The notes beneath the pieces were generated by a model that saw only the letters and a list, made by a program, of their open reading frames with translations, was not told the origin of the DNA and searched no databases. The position numbers and the translations under genes are program-made. From Serripes groenlandicus (taxonomy: Eukaryota > Mollusca > Bivalvia > Cardiida > Cardiidae), in NCBI GenBank assembly GCA_031761405.1, contig JASEVX010000001.1, positions 197,973,853 to 198,037,852 of the forward strand: DNA of 64,000 bases, written 5' to 3'. Below, piece by piece: positions 11,062-20,665 of this stretch; position 1 is the stretch's first letter; each line of letters starts with the position of its first letter.

Positions 11062-11394
11062 ACATGAAGTTTGGTCATTTGACTATTTCTTTAACAGTGT
11101 CCACACCTTGCAGTTTCATTTGCACTCCTGATCACATTTTCCCAGATATTTGTAGTTAAATATTTGTTACTAATTTACTATCACTCAGGTGATCGATTAA
11201 GAGCCTCTTGTTTTACTTAGAAATTATGGTTAAAGTTTTGCGTGCAAGAACATTAAGAGTCCATATCTCAGTAACTACTTGAAGCATTGTATTGAAACTT
11301 TATACAGCCCTTCCGAACTTCCCAACTTATTATACACACCCAATTAAGATAACTTTATCCTGCATATGATGTAAATTGTTGTGCTTTTTTAGCT
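11062..11394 (-). mobile_element. HP-J and HP-D fragments, minus strand
   Basis: Bases 11097-11213 are the reversed first part of HP-J (GTTAAATATTTG, TCACTCAGGTGATCGATTAA, CCTCTTGTTTT). Bases 11213-11380 are reversed HP-D core (AAATTATGGTTAAAGTTTTG, GAGTCCATATCTCAGTAACT). Both are truncated. Confidence 0.65.
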
Positions 11395-12241
11395 CCACTG
11401 GCTGAAAGTCAGTCGAGCCTATGTCATGACTAATTATCCGTATGTGTGTGCGTCAACTTTTGGCTTCAAACAACTTTTCCTCCCTAACCACTTGACCAAT
11501 TGGGATGAAACTTCATACGAAGCATCCTCTGAATGTCCTCTCCTAAATTCCTTGAATCCATGCAAAATTCTGGTTTCTATGGCAACCAAAAGAAAAAGCT
11601 TTAAAATTCTTCTCCTCCAAAATTGTTTTGCCAATTTTCAAAGAATTGTAGAAATGTTCCTTATATGACCCTCTATCAGATTCCTTCAAGCCATGTTGAT
11701 TGGTCGAAAAACATGGCCGCCAGGGGGTGGGGGCTGTATTGCCTTATATGGCTATAGTGAAAACTTAAAAAATCTTCTCCAACGAAAGTATCTGGCTTTT
11801 CAAATAATTATACCCCCAGATATGTAGTATATGGGGACTATATAGGAGTCACGCTTGTCGGTCAGTCAGTTTGTCGGTTTGTCGGTCCGTTGGTCTGTGG
11901 ACATTTCTTGTGAACACTATTTCTCAGCAACCCTTGGTCACAATTCAATATAACTTCACAAGAATGATTGATACCAAGCCTCGTTGTGCATATTGTGGGC
12001 GTGTTGTACTGGAATTATTTTTAATGAAGTTATGGCCCCTTGAATTTCTCATACATATGTATATTGTCAGGCACCAGCTGGGGGTATTCATCACCTTCAG
12101 TGATATTTCTAGTTTTTGTAGAAATACCCCTTGGGTGACTTTCTATCAGATTCCACCAAGCCATGGTGATTGGTCAAAAAACATGGCCACCAGGGGGTTG
12201 GGCTGTTTGGAGATTTTATTTTTGTCTAATGGCATCTGGAG
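11395..12241 (-). mobile_element. HP-C element, minus strand, interrupted by HP-F
   Basis: The 3' terminus is at the left: TTTTTTAGCTCCACTGGCTG with its hairpin. Cores carry CATGTTGATTGGTCGAAAAA and GCCGCCAGGGGGTGG. The 5' end is decayed near 12225-12241 but still shows the reverse of the GGCCATAAGG region. HP-F interrupts it at 11809-12114. Confidence 0.82.
11809..12114 (-). mobile_element. HP-F element, minus strand, inserted in HP-C
   Basis: The minus strand starts AACTAGAAATATCAC, hairpin ATCAC-TGAAG-GTGAT, then GAATACCCCC. It ends with GGGGGTATA next to the left junction. A TCGGTCAGTCAGTTTGTCGG-like microsatellite replaces the ACGG one. Other HP-C copies have CAAATAATTTTGTAGAAAT uninterrupted, which fixes the insertion point. 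Confidence 0.88.
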
Positions 12242-12245
12242 ACAG

Positions 12246-13088
12246 TTAACACTTTCTAGACTATTCCCTCATACGACAATTCTGCAGCAGACGACTTTGA
12301 ACATATTTTGTTAAAAAATAGAAAATCTCTATAATTGAATGGATAACCTATGACTAAAAGTGGAAAACAATGGTGGCAAAAGCTGTCTGTTAACACTTTT
12401 CCACTATGCAGCAGACAACTTTTGAAAAACATTGGCAAAAGAAGAAATTGCTCATGATGAGCAATTTCCCCTTTTTGTCACAATGTTTTCAACTCTATAG
12501 AAATATTCCTTTGATATATTGAGATTTTTCCCACTTTTATCTAGATGCTTTCAAAGTTGTCTACTGCAGATGTGTTGTATATGGGAAAGGGTTAACACTT
12601 TCCTATATACAGAACAAATCAGAAGCAGACCACTTTAAAAACATCTAAGCAAAATAATACTAGAAAATTTGAATTATTGAATATATTGGAAAGCATTGGT
12701 GCAAAAGAAGAAATTGCTCATTTCTCCATTTGTCACAATGTTTTCAGAAGTTCACTGCTGCAGAGAGGCATCCAAATGTGTCTTCATGTAGGAAAGGGTT
12801 AACCCTTTTTTTCTGTTTCCAGTAGCAGATGACCTTGGCCTTTGAATAAAACATTGTTGGAAAAGTACACTTTGCTCCATGAAAAGAATGACATCTGATC
12901 ATTTTTACAGATAATTTTTACAAAATGAAGATAATTTATTTCAGATCGATCATCGTTTTAAAACAATAACAAGAAATCTATTCAAATACTAGATATACTC
13001 TGTGAATGAATTGATTGATTGATTGGTGTTTAACGCAGTTTTCAACAATTCTGTCTGCAGCATTTTTTGGTTTGCAGGAAAAGGTTAA
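12246..13088. mobile_element. Chain of four TTAA-MITEs sharing single TTAA joints
   Basis: Joints lie at 12246, 12390-12393, 12592-12595, 12799-12802 and 13085-13088. The first is a type 1 left half in R orientation. The second and third are type 2 with GAAATTGCTC hairpins. The fourth is decayed and holds a reversed SINE tail (GATTGATTGATTGGTGTTTA) near 13015-13050. Adjacent elements have one TTAA between them rather than two. Confidence 0.8.
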
Positions 13089-13200
13089 AATCCCTCTTTC
13101 TGAGAAGGAAATGAGCCTTTGCCCTTTCATGATTTAAGCAGGCTGGAAACTTAACTGATCTAATACATATGTCAAAAGTTGCCCATGTGAAATCTCATAC

Positions 13201-13270
13201 CTTTGAAATCAACAAAACCTGATGGAATGACCTGATATCCTGTAACAAGACTCTTCCAAATTGAAAACAT
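13201..13270 (-). CDS. Candidate 70-bp internal exon (X3)
   Basis: On the minus strand a TTGTTCTCTTGTCTTCAG acceptor precedes 70 open bases and an AAAG|GTATGAG donor. Two frames are open. One begins MFSIWKSLVTGYQV. The other begins CFQFGRVLLQDIR and is the frame reached from X1 and X2. No family was recognised. It would be part of a minus-strand gene with X1 and X2, in introns filled with MITEs. The splice sites are the main evidence; the coding assignment is inference. Confidence 0.4.
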
Positions 13271-13393
13271 CTGAAGACAAGAGAACAATCATGGTCCTGC
13301 ATCGTTCACCTGAGGTTTTTATTTGGTGTTTTATGCCGTTTTCTTTATTTTTACTGGTACATTTAGCCTGATGGCTGGAAAGAATGTTCTATG

Positions 13394-13576
13394 TTAACCC
13401 TTTCCCTCATGCAACAATTCTGCAGCAGACGACTTTGAACGTATTTTGTCAAAACATAAAAAATCTCCATAATTGAATGGATAACCTATGACGAAAAGTG
13501 GAAAACATTGTGGCAAAAGGAGAGATTGCCGTCTGCTGCAGGTGTCCGAAAGCGTTAATATGAGGTAAAGGGTTAA
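13394..13576. mobile_element. TTAA-MITE type 1, internally deleted
   Basis: TTAA at 13394 and 13573 bound R-orientation ends. The centre is deleted: GGCAAAAGGAGAGATTG runs straight into CCGTCTGCTGCAG, so one hairpin arm is lost. Confidence 0.85.
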
Positions 13577-13612
13577 GCTTTAGCAACCATCTTGTGCAGA
13601 GGATAAGAATAG

Positions 13613-13844
13613 TTAAACCCTTTCTCATAAACAGACGCCTTTTTACGCCTCTGCTGCTGCGATGACTTTTGAAAACATTGTGGAAAAAGGAGAAATTATT
13701 CATAATGAGCAATTTGATCCTTTTTCACAATGTTTTCAGCTTTATTCAAAAACTGTTCTTTCATTTATAGAGAGTTTCCATATTTTTGGCAAAACAATTT
13801 CAGAGTTGTTTGCTGCAAATTGATCGTAAAAGTGAAAGGGTTAA
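13613..13844. mobile_element. TTAA-MITE type 2
   Basis: TTAA at 13613 and 13841; left end ACCCTTTCTCATAAACAGAC, right end AAAAGTGAAAGGG. The central stem is partly eroded (AAATTATTCATAATGAGCAA). Confidence 0.82.
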
Positions 13845-14299
13845 AGCTCTGATGGCCATCTTTTGCAGGGAACTTTATTATTTTAAAATTGGATAAGTAG
13901 TTTCAGAGATGTAGATTTGAAAAGACACCATATGTTCAACAACGAGTGATCACACTTGGTCACCCAAAGCACTCACTGGTGAGCTTAATTATGATGTTTG
14001 TAACATGTTTTACATAGGGGACAAATTAGTGTTGCCTCCATTAAATTATCTTCAATGCTTAACTTTAACTGATATGCTATTTAAAGTCGTCTGCTTTGGA
14101 AAGATTTTAGGAAAAAGTCTCGAGTTAACATTGTAAAAAGACATTTTCTTTTGATAAAGTATAGTGAGAAAAGGAGAAATTGCAAATTTTGTAGATTCAA
14201 TTTCTCCTTTTGCTACAATGCTTTCAAGTCAGCTCGTTAATAATAATTATACTTTCATTTTTAAGATTTATATCTCATGTTCTGAAATCGTAATTCTAC

Positions 14300-14369
14300 C
14301 TTGTAACTTGATCTTGTTTGTTCAAGAAAGTTCCTTTCTTCCCATGTAGGCCCCCTAAGCCATAATTTA
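14300..14369 (-). CDS. Candidate 70-bp internal exon (X2)
   Basis: On the minus strand the acceptor is CATATCAG (weak pyrimidine tract) and the donor is ACAAG|GTAGAAT. Entering from X1 with one carried base gives an open frame containing NYGLGGLHGKKGTFLNKQ. It leaves two bases, which fit X3. A second frame (KLWLRGPTWEERN...) is also open. No domain was recognised. The weak acceptor lowers confidence. Confidence 0.33.
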
Positions 14370-14571
14370 CTGATATGAGTCATGCAACAATTCCGACCTA
14401 TAGAAGGTTTTACAAATAATGGGGAATCCATGGTTTTTTTTGGTCAGAAGTTTCTGGTATGCTTGTCAGACAAGAAAGCGATAAGTGGAGGTCATCATCA
14501 GACTGCCCAGCGGTGCAGACCAATCTGATTCATTGCTGGACGCAAACTTGCAAAGCTCGGTTTAAACCCTT

Positions 14572-14792
14572 TCCCTTATATGGACGCTTTCTGAAGCCTC
14601 TGCAGCAGACGGCTTTTTGAAAACAAAGTGACGAAAGAAGAAATTGCTCAAAACGAGCAATTTCTCCTTTTGCCACAATATTTATCAGTTTTAGTCATAG
14701 GTTATCCATTCAATTATAGAGATTTTTGAATTTTTAACAAAATATGTTCAAAGTCGTCTGCTACAGAATTGTCGTATGAGGGAAAGGGTTAT
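14572..14792. mobile_element. TTAA-MITE type 1 within the X1-X2 intron
   Basis: Left TTAA at 14572, right TTAT at 14789 (one mutation). L orientation with hairpin GAAATTGCTC-AAAAC-GAGCAATTTC. Confidence 0.88.
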
Positions 14793-14812
14793 AATATAAG
14801 AACTATACTTAC

Positions 14813-14884
14813 AGAGCCTGCCAAAGCTGGCTGAGATTCGTCTTTTAAGTTTCTTTATTTTACTGATTGACCCTTTCTCTCGTC
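14813..14884 (-). CDS. Candidate exon (X1) resembling the N-terminus of PFTAIRE/PCTAIRE CDKs
   Basis: On the minus strand an excellent acceptor (CTTTTCTTTTTTTTCCAG) and consensus donor (CTCT|GTAAGT) bound 72 bases with exactly one open frame, containing KIKKLKRRISASFGRL. From memory of the family, the human CDK14 N-terminus has KMKKLRRTLSESFSRI, a basic segment with a phospho-serine site; PCTAIRE kinases have a related KKFKRRLSLTLRG. The match is short. If correct, this is a 5' exon of a cytosolic or membrane-associated cyclin-dependent kinase gene running leftward. No kinase-domain exon was found in the window, so the identity stays tentative. Confidence 0.5.
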
Positions 14885-15039
14885 CTGGAAAAAAAAGAAA
14901 AGTGAAACACATGAAACACTCAGTAAATATTTATAACTAAACTAAACAAAGACTTATGTTATCATACACATGGGCAGTTACTCTTGACATAGGGGTGTAA
15001 ATCCAGATTATTACCTGCCCTGATTTCACCCTCACCGAT
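14885..15039. other. Intronic or intergenic sequence, weak duplicate at 15580-15645
   Basis: GTTACTCTTGACA and ACCTGCCCTGATTT blocks recur near 15590-15640, indicating an old duplication of about 70 bp around the MITE cluster. No gene seen. Confidence 0.45.
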
Positions 15040-15566
15040 CTGCAGCTGATGACTTTGAAAACTTTGAGCAAATCTTGAAAAATCTATGTACATGAAACGG
15101 TTATTATTGAATGGACTAATAACCATTATGGCAAACAGAGAATTTCTTTGTTCTGAGCAATTTCTCCTTTTTGCAACAATGTTTTCAATAGTCATCTGCT
15201 GTAGAGGCTTCAAAGAGTGTCTGTATGTGGGAAAGGGTTAACCCTTTCCCTCATACGAGAATTCTGCAGCAGACGGCTTTGAACATATTTTGTCAAAAAA
15301 ATAGGAAATCTCTATAATTGAATGGATAACCTATGACTCAAAGTGGAAAAACTTGTTTTGAGGAATTTCTTCTTTTGTCACAACGAATGTTTTCAAAAAG
15401 CTGTTTGCTGCAGAGGCGTCAGAAAGCATATACATATGAGGTAAAGGGCTATGGTTAAATTTTCAGAACGGAGTCTATAATAACTATTCATTTTCAACAC
15501 AAGTTAATACAAAACGTTGTCTGCTGCAGAGGCTTCAGAAAGCATCTATATGAGGAAAAGGGTTAA
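15040..15566. mobile_element. Cluster of three TTAA-MITEs
   Basis: A type 2 copy (about 15040-15241) ends at TTAA 15238-15241, and a type 1 copy in R orientation starts at that same TTAA and runs to about 15450. A right-end fragment (GTCTGCTGCAGAGGCTTC to GGAAAAGGG) follows to TTAA at 15563. The first lacks a clear left end. Confidence 0.8.
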
Positions 15567-15675
15567 ATAAACATAGGACACAGGGGAGGTTACTCTTGAC
15601 AGAGAGGTGTTAACCCTGGCTATCACCTGCCCTGATTTATAAGTCATTGACATTAGCCAACACTTGCGTCAAGTC

Positions 15676-15812
15676 AAGTGCTCACCAGGTAGCTCAGTCA
15701 GTGGGACACAGGCTGTTAATCTTGGGGGTTGTGAGTTTGAAATCAGCCAACATTCTTTTGAAACATTGGTGAATGCAACGTCAAACCTCAATCAACCAAA
15801 TAAACAACCTAT
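15676..15812 (+). mobile_element. tRNA-derived SINE
   Basis: The A-box-like GGTAGCTCAGTCAGTGGGA and B-box-like GTGAGTTTGAAATC are at tRNA spacing. The tail reads CGTCAAACCTCAATCAACCA then AAATAAAC. It is a pol III retroposon, not a tRNA gene. Confidence 0.75.
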
Positions 15813-16086
15813 TCATGCATTTACAGATTCCAAGTGGAAAATATCTGGAGAACAAAAATGCAAGATCTAGAAATATAAATGCTTATAAACAATATGAGAA
15901 AATGGTGTCTATCCTTTTTCAATAGTGATTTTTTAAAGTATTTTACAAAGTTGTCAGAAATTATTGTGTGCGTCTCTTTTTTATCAAGCAAAAAGTATCA
16001 GTGATTTTCTAAGCACACATTCACCAAACTGACCCTGTTTCATTTGGAATATTAGTCGACTGTCTCCAACTAATAATATACATTTG

Positions 16087-16306
16087 TTAACCCTTTCCAG
16101 CTTTAGATGCATTTTGAAACAACTGCAGCAGATGACTTTTGAAAACATTGTGACAAAAGAAGAAATTTCTCATTATTCTCCTTTGCCACACTGTTTTTAA
16201 CTCTATTCAATAATTAAAATTTTACTTACAGAGATGTTCTGTATTTTTTGTCTAAATGTTTTCAAAGTCATCTGCTGCCGATTTGTTGTATGTGGGAAAG
16301 GGTTAA
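16087..16306. mobile_element. TTAA-MITE type 2
   Basis: TTAA at 16087 and 16303; left CCCTTTCCAGCTTTAGATGC, right GTTGTATGTGGGAAAGGG. The central hairpin is largely lost. Confidence 0.85.
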
Positions 16307-16392
16307 TTACCCCTATATAGTCCTAATTACCCCTGTATAGTCCTAATTACCCCTGTATAGTCCTAATTACCCCTGTATAGTCCTAATTACAT
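16306..16392. repeat. 20-bp minisatellite next to a MITE
   Basis: About four and a half copies of ATTACCCCTGTATAGTCCTA start at the MITE's right TTAA. The first unit has CTATA in place of CTGTA. Confidence 0.92.
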
Positions 16393-16519
16393 ACAGAAAT
16401 GGGATCCATTTGACACTCTGGAGACAGTTGTCTATAGAAATGGGTTACATATTTCTCTCATATTCTTTTAGACACAAAATCTTGTTGGTTTGTATGGTGT
16501 TTTACATCACTTTCAGGAA

Positions 16520-16738
16520 TCCGCCGTGGATGGTTATCATCGGGGATTTGAAACCGGGTGTCCCAGGTTCGATCCCTATTCACGGCACGACGGTCATGGT
16601 GGAGTGCCCATGGGCAAGGCACATTTCCTAGCCTAGTACTGGTTTGTTTACCAAGGGATCATGAATAAGTGAACTGTCGCCTTGATATAACTGAAATAAT
16701 GTTGAAAGCGACATAAAAACCCAATAAAACCAAATACA
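16520..16738 (+). mobile_element. tRNA-derived SINE with conserved 3' domain
   Basis: B box GGTTCGATCCC at about 16568. The 3' domain reads GTGAACTGTCGCCTTGATAT, AACTGAAATAATGTTGAAAG, then an ACATAAAAACCCAATAAAAC tail. The same 3' domain appears in the SINEs at 25628, 38330 and 39284 (reverse). HP-F starts at its tail. Confidence 0.82.
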
Positions 16739-17030
16739 ACTAGAAATATCACTAAAGGGGATGAATACCCCCAGCTGGTGCCTGACAATATACATATGTA
16801 TGAGAAATTCAAGGGGCCATAACTCATTTAAAAATAATTCCAGTGAAACATGTCGACAATATGCACAACTAGGCTTGGTATCTATCATTCTTGTGAAGTT
16901 ATATTGAATTCTGACCAAGGGTTGCGGAGAAATAGTGTTCACAAGAAATGTCTACAAACCAACGGACCGACCGACCGACAAGCGTGTCTCCTATATAGCC
17001 CCCATATACTACGTATCTGGGAGTATAAAA
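16739..17030 (+). mobile_element. HP-F element
   Basis: Starts ACTAGAAATATCAC, then AATACCCCC; ends TATCTGGGAGTATAAAAA, where the usual GGGGGTAT has one mutation. One core with CAAGGGGCCATAACTCATTT, then ACCGACCGACCGACAAGCG, and a 3' hairpin ATAC-TAC-GTAT. Confidence 0.87.
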
Positions 17031-17458
17031 ATGTACATCACTTTCAACAAATATTTAATTGAATGATTTATCCTGATACCAGCTAGTCAGTTGTTATGCT
17101 AACCCCCACCATTTTGACCGCCATGGTGGGAAAGACATTTTCTACCATTTTGAATGTATTTGGTATCAGACCCCATCCACAGATGGACTATTTCACTGAG
17201 GGGGGTACTCGATCACCTTTTACATAATGCACATGGATACTCCAAAATATGCATGCTTGAATTAGTTAGTGTGCATTGCACATTATATAAATATTGCATG
17301 GCTTCCAGTGTAACAGTACATATTGTCAACATGAGGAAAATACTGTTACCCGAGGCGAAGCAAAATTACACGCTTATTCAATTTATTCTGTACCTTTGTA
17401 ATGGAGGCGAACCTGGGTAGATCTACTACAATGTAACACACACATATGAGAATATATC
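17031..17458. other. Unassigned sequence
   Basis: No gene recognised. GTAACAGTACATATTG near 17311 and AATACTGTTACCCG near 17340 echo the stem of the hairpin at 17459-17582. Confidence 0.35.
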
Positions 17459-17582
17459 GGTTAACAGTATCCTGTTACATGGCACGCGTGTCTAAAATGT
17501 GACGATATTGTTCGAAATGACGTCATGCACGTGCATAAGCAACATTTTAACGCGCGTGCCATGTAACAGTATACTGTTAACC
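17459..17582. repeat. 124-bp long hairpin with CRE-like palindrome in the loop
   Basis: Arms 17459-17500 and 17542-17582 pair over about 40 bp with few mismatches (GGTTAACAGTAT, CTGTTACATGGCACGCG). The loop holds TGACGTCA followed by GCACGTGC. It may be a MITE with GGTTAACAGTAT ends; the overlapping GTTAAC prevents a clear target duplication call. Confidence 0.75.
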
Positions 17583-18159
17583 AGTCAAAAACGTGTTAGC
17601 ATGAGACAGTAAGAAATTGCCAATGATGAGTATATGAGAATTTAACATAACAAAGTCACATGAGGTATAATAATACAAGCTATTTACATAACCAATTTGA
17701 ACTTAATACCTTAGAAATAATTGAGTAAAAATTCTTGTATTATTCAATCCTCCTGATCACAAAGAAAACAATAATTGCAATTTTGAATTGGTTCTAACAA
17801 ACAAAAACAAAAGTTATGATTTATTAATTCCAAGCTAGACAGACAGATGACATACGGATGAACAGATGACTCGTCGGAAGAAGTGATCACTAAGTGCCTC
17901 CTTGCCTTGCAGGCTGTCAAAACAAAAAAGTTGTTTACTATAATCACAGGTTTTTTTTTCACTTTTAGGGGAATGGTGGCGGGGCCCTTTGAGAGGGGAA
18001 AAATAGCGTTGTAAGTCTAAAATAGGGGAAAAAATACAATAAATTTCTTGATTTCATAACTGTATTGTTACATAACTAGCAACAGAAACATATGATAGAA
18101 ACATTAGAGGTCAATTGATCTGTCTTTTTGCCTGAAAACATCAATAACACTGTCTACAT

Positions 18160-18204
<45 letters not shown>

Positions 18205-18793
18205 ACGAGGGGATTTTTTTTTCAAAAAAGGGGAAAAATATATACTTTTCAGTGAGGGGAATGGGGCCGAATATCGGCCCCAAAAAGGCCCTAAAAAAAA
18301 ACCTGAATCAGTATAATGTTTCTAAAGATGTAATCTCCTGCAATCAGGAAACAAAAGTCGGTTTGAAGAATGAAACTGTTTACCAAAACCCAAGGTCGCT
18401 ACAGTCGCTACAGCCATTTTTAAATTAGAAGTTTATCCCATTAATTTTAGACTTCTACAGTCATTTATAAATAAAAAGTATATACCATTAATTTAAGGTC
18501 ACTACAATCATTTATAAATAAGAAGTATATCCCATTAATTTTAGATCGCCGCTACAGTAATTTATCAATTAGAAATCCCATTAATTTTCAGTTTGTATCA
18601 ATGTGTCGCATAACATGCACATTATGCAAATCAATATTTGGCCCTCAAATCCTATGTTGTGTGTACTCAAAATAATCCTCTCACTGAGATGGTTCTTTCT
18701 ATTAGTACCCACAACATTGGGTTTGGTTGGGTAGTTAAGAGAGATATTGCAGGGAATAGACAAGTTTATTTCATTTTATGAAGGCCTTTGCAT
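17583..18793. other. Low-complexity and tandem segments
   Basis: A run of 39 A occupies 18164-18202, followed by TTACGAGGGGA and G-rich stretches. A perfect hairpin GGGGCCGA-ATA-TCGGCCCC lies at 18262-18280. Four units of about 50 bp at 18404-18593 share CATTTATAAATAAGAAGTAT and CCCATTAATTTTAG. No gene was accepted; see rejected items for 17835-17923. Confidence 0.6.
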
Positions 18794-18953
18794 TTAACCC
18801 TTTCCCTCATATAGAGACTTTCTGACGCATTTGCAGCAGACAGCCTTTTGAAAACATAGTGAAAAAAGAAGAAACTGCTCAAAACAAGCAATTTCTCCTT
18901 TTGCCGCAATGTTTTCCACTTTTAATCATAGGTTATCCATTCAATTATAGAGA
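18794..18953. mobile_element. TTAA-MITE type 1, right end missing
   Basis: TTAA at 18794, L-orientation left half and centre are present. It stops at ATTATAGAGACACCATG, where other copies continue ATTATAGAGATTTTC. Confidence 0.8.
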
Positions 18954-19261
18954 CACCATGCTCTGCTGCAAAACAACTTTACAAGGCCTTGTCTATCAAC
19001 CCTTCCCCATACATCATACAAAGAGAAACGCTTTGATTGCGATGTCCCAATGGCTTAGGTAGAAGCATTGCTTACAATAATGTAGACTGTTGTCAAGAAA
19101 ACACATCTAAATTTAACTCTTTAAAATAAAATGACAAATCCGCAGCTATCAACTTTAAAAACATTTAGGTTAAAACTTTGTGAAGTCTCTAAACATTTAG
19201 GTTAAAACTTTGTGAAGTCTCTAAAGATAAAAGATTAATTACTGAAATGAGTTGAAAAAGG
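18954..19261. other. Unassigned; small tandem duplication
   Basis: A 33-bp direct duplication (AAACATTTAGGTTAAAAC, TTTGTGAAGTCTCT) lies at about 19167-19222. No supported gene. Confidence 0.45.
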
Positions 19262-19466
19262 AGAACCCTTTCCCTCATATAGACGCTTTCTGATGCCTCT
19301 GCAGCAGACGGCTTTAAGAAAACATAGTGACAATAGAAGAAATTGCTGAAAACGAGCAATTTTTCCTTTTGCCACAATGTTTTCCACTTTTAGTCATCGG
19401 TTATCCGTTCAATTATAGAGATTTTCTATATTTTTACAAAATATTTCGTATGAGGGAAAGGCTTAA
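19262..19466. mobile_element. TTAA-MITE type 1
   Basis: Left flank mutated to AGAA, right TTAA at 19463. Hairpin GAAATTGCTG-AAAAC-GAGCAATTTT has mismatches in both arms. Confidence 0.85.
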
Positions 19467-19507
19467 TGAGAAATTTGAATCAGTCCTGATAGCTAATGAG
19501 TATTACT

Positions 19508-19742
19508 TTAACCCTTTTCCACATACAGACACATTCAGATGCCTCTGCAGCAGACAACTTTTGAAACCAAAGTGGCAAAAGGGGGAATTAATTGCCTGTA
19601 ATAAACAGTTTCTACCTTTGCCATAACGTTTTTCCAATTCTATTCAATAATTACACAATCATTACTAGATACTTTCTATATTTTTGCTTTTATGTTTTCA
19701 AAGTCGGCTTCCGCAGATTTGTTGCATTTGGAAAAGGGTTAA
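19508..19742. mobile_element. TTAA-MITE type 2
   Basis: TTAA at 19508 and 19739; left CCCTTTTCCACATACAGACA, right GTTGCATTTGGAAAAGGG. Confidence 0.85.
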
Positions 19743-20160
19743 AATAAGTAAGTTTGCAGTAAACACATTTCATGACAAACGCTTTTGGTGCCTCTGAAGC
19801 ATGGACAACTTTTGGAAACATTGCAAACTTTTCCACATACAACAAATCAGCCTTTATGAGACGCCTCTGCAGCAGACAACTATAGAAAACATTGTTGGAA
19901 AAGAAGAAATTGCTCCAAATAAGTGGTGAGTGCAACAGACGACTTTGAAAACATATCACGGCAACCGGGCCGTTCACTTATTCATGATCCCTGGGTAAAC
20001 AAACCAGTACTAGGCTAGAAAACGCGCCTTGCCCAAAGGCACTCCATTATGACCGTTGTGCCGCGACTCGGGATAATACTGTAGAAAATATCATGAGCAA
20101 TTTTTCTACAATGTTTTTAAAAGTTGTCTGCTGCTGTGAACTTTCGAATTAAGTGTCTGT
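19743..20160 (-). mobile_element. MITE fragments surrounding a minus-strand SINE
   Basis: MITE-derived CTTTATGAGACGCCTCTGC and GCAACAGACGACTTTGAAAA flank a reversed SINE at about 19966-20075. The SINE shows CCGTTCACTTATTCATGATC, AACAAACCAGTACTAGGCTA and CTTGCCCAAAGGCACTCCAT, the inverse of the copy at 16520. Right-hand MITE sequence resumes with GAGCAATTTTTCTACAATG near 20094. Confidence 0.7.
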
Positions 20161-20431
20161 ATGTAGCACAGCCAGGGTTGAAAAAGCGTATCCGGTAAAC
20201 AAATGAATGAAAGCTAATGGAATCGTTTTCATAAAATGGCATAAAATAACTTCCGAGTAAAATAAAGGATATATTATGAGAGAATGTTGTGCTACTTCCG
20301 AATAAAATCCTGTCTTTACAAGACATACTATAATCAGTAGGTGCCTTTGTCTCAGACTGATTGTAATAACTGATCGTAATTACTGATTGTTATTACTGAT
20401 TTCCAACGCAAAACTTATTGCTGGGCTCTCT
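20161..20431. other. Unassigned AT-rich sequence
   Basis: A short TGATTGTAATAACTGAT-like motif repeats about three times at 20350-20402. No gene recognised. Confidence 0.35.
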
Positions 20432-20665
20432 TTAACCCTTTCCCTCATACAACAATTCTGCAGCAGACGACTTTGAACATATTTTGTCAAATAATGGAAA
20501 ATCTCTATAATTAAACGGATTTATAACCTATCACTAAAAGTGGAAAACATTGTGGCAAAAGCATAAATTGCACGTTTTGTGCAATTTCTTCCTTTGTTAC
20601 TATGTTTTCAAATAGCCGTCTGCTGCAGAGGTGTCAGAAAGTGTCTATATGAGGGAAAGGGTTAA
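20432..20665. mobile_element. TTAA-MITE type 1, R orientation
   Basis: TTAA at 20432 and 20662. The central hairpin again uses the TTGCAC/GTGCAA stem as in the copy at 10842, defining a subfamily. Confidence 0.9.

Noticed and set aside
17835..17923. Possible terminal exon on the minus strand (LQGKEALSDHFFRR, stop, AATAAA 10 bases on)
   Set aside because: The segment also looks like an HP-type tail: GACAGACAG microsatellite, AGTGATCAC, then a GCC-TTGCA-GGC hairpin before the A-rich end. With no partner exon the HP explanation is simpler.
18958..19056. Plus-strand frame ending NALIAMSQWLR with a CTTAG|GTAGAA donor-like site
   Set aside because: No acceptor was found; the frame starts inside truncated MITE sequence and nothing continues it.
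20117..20326. 69-codon minus-strand frame starting MSCKDRILFGS
   Set aside because: No splice sites, no family resemblance, and it runs into MITE-derived sequence at its 3' end.
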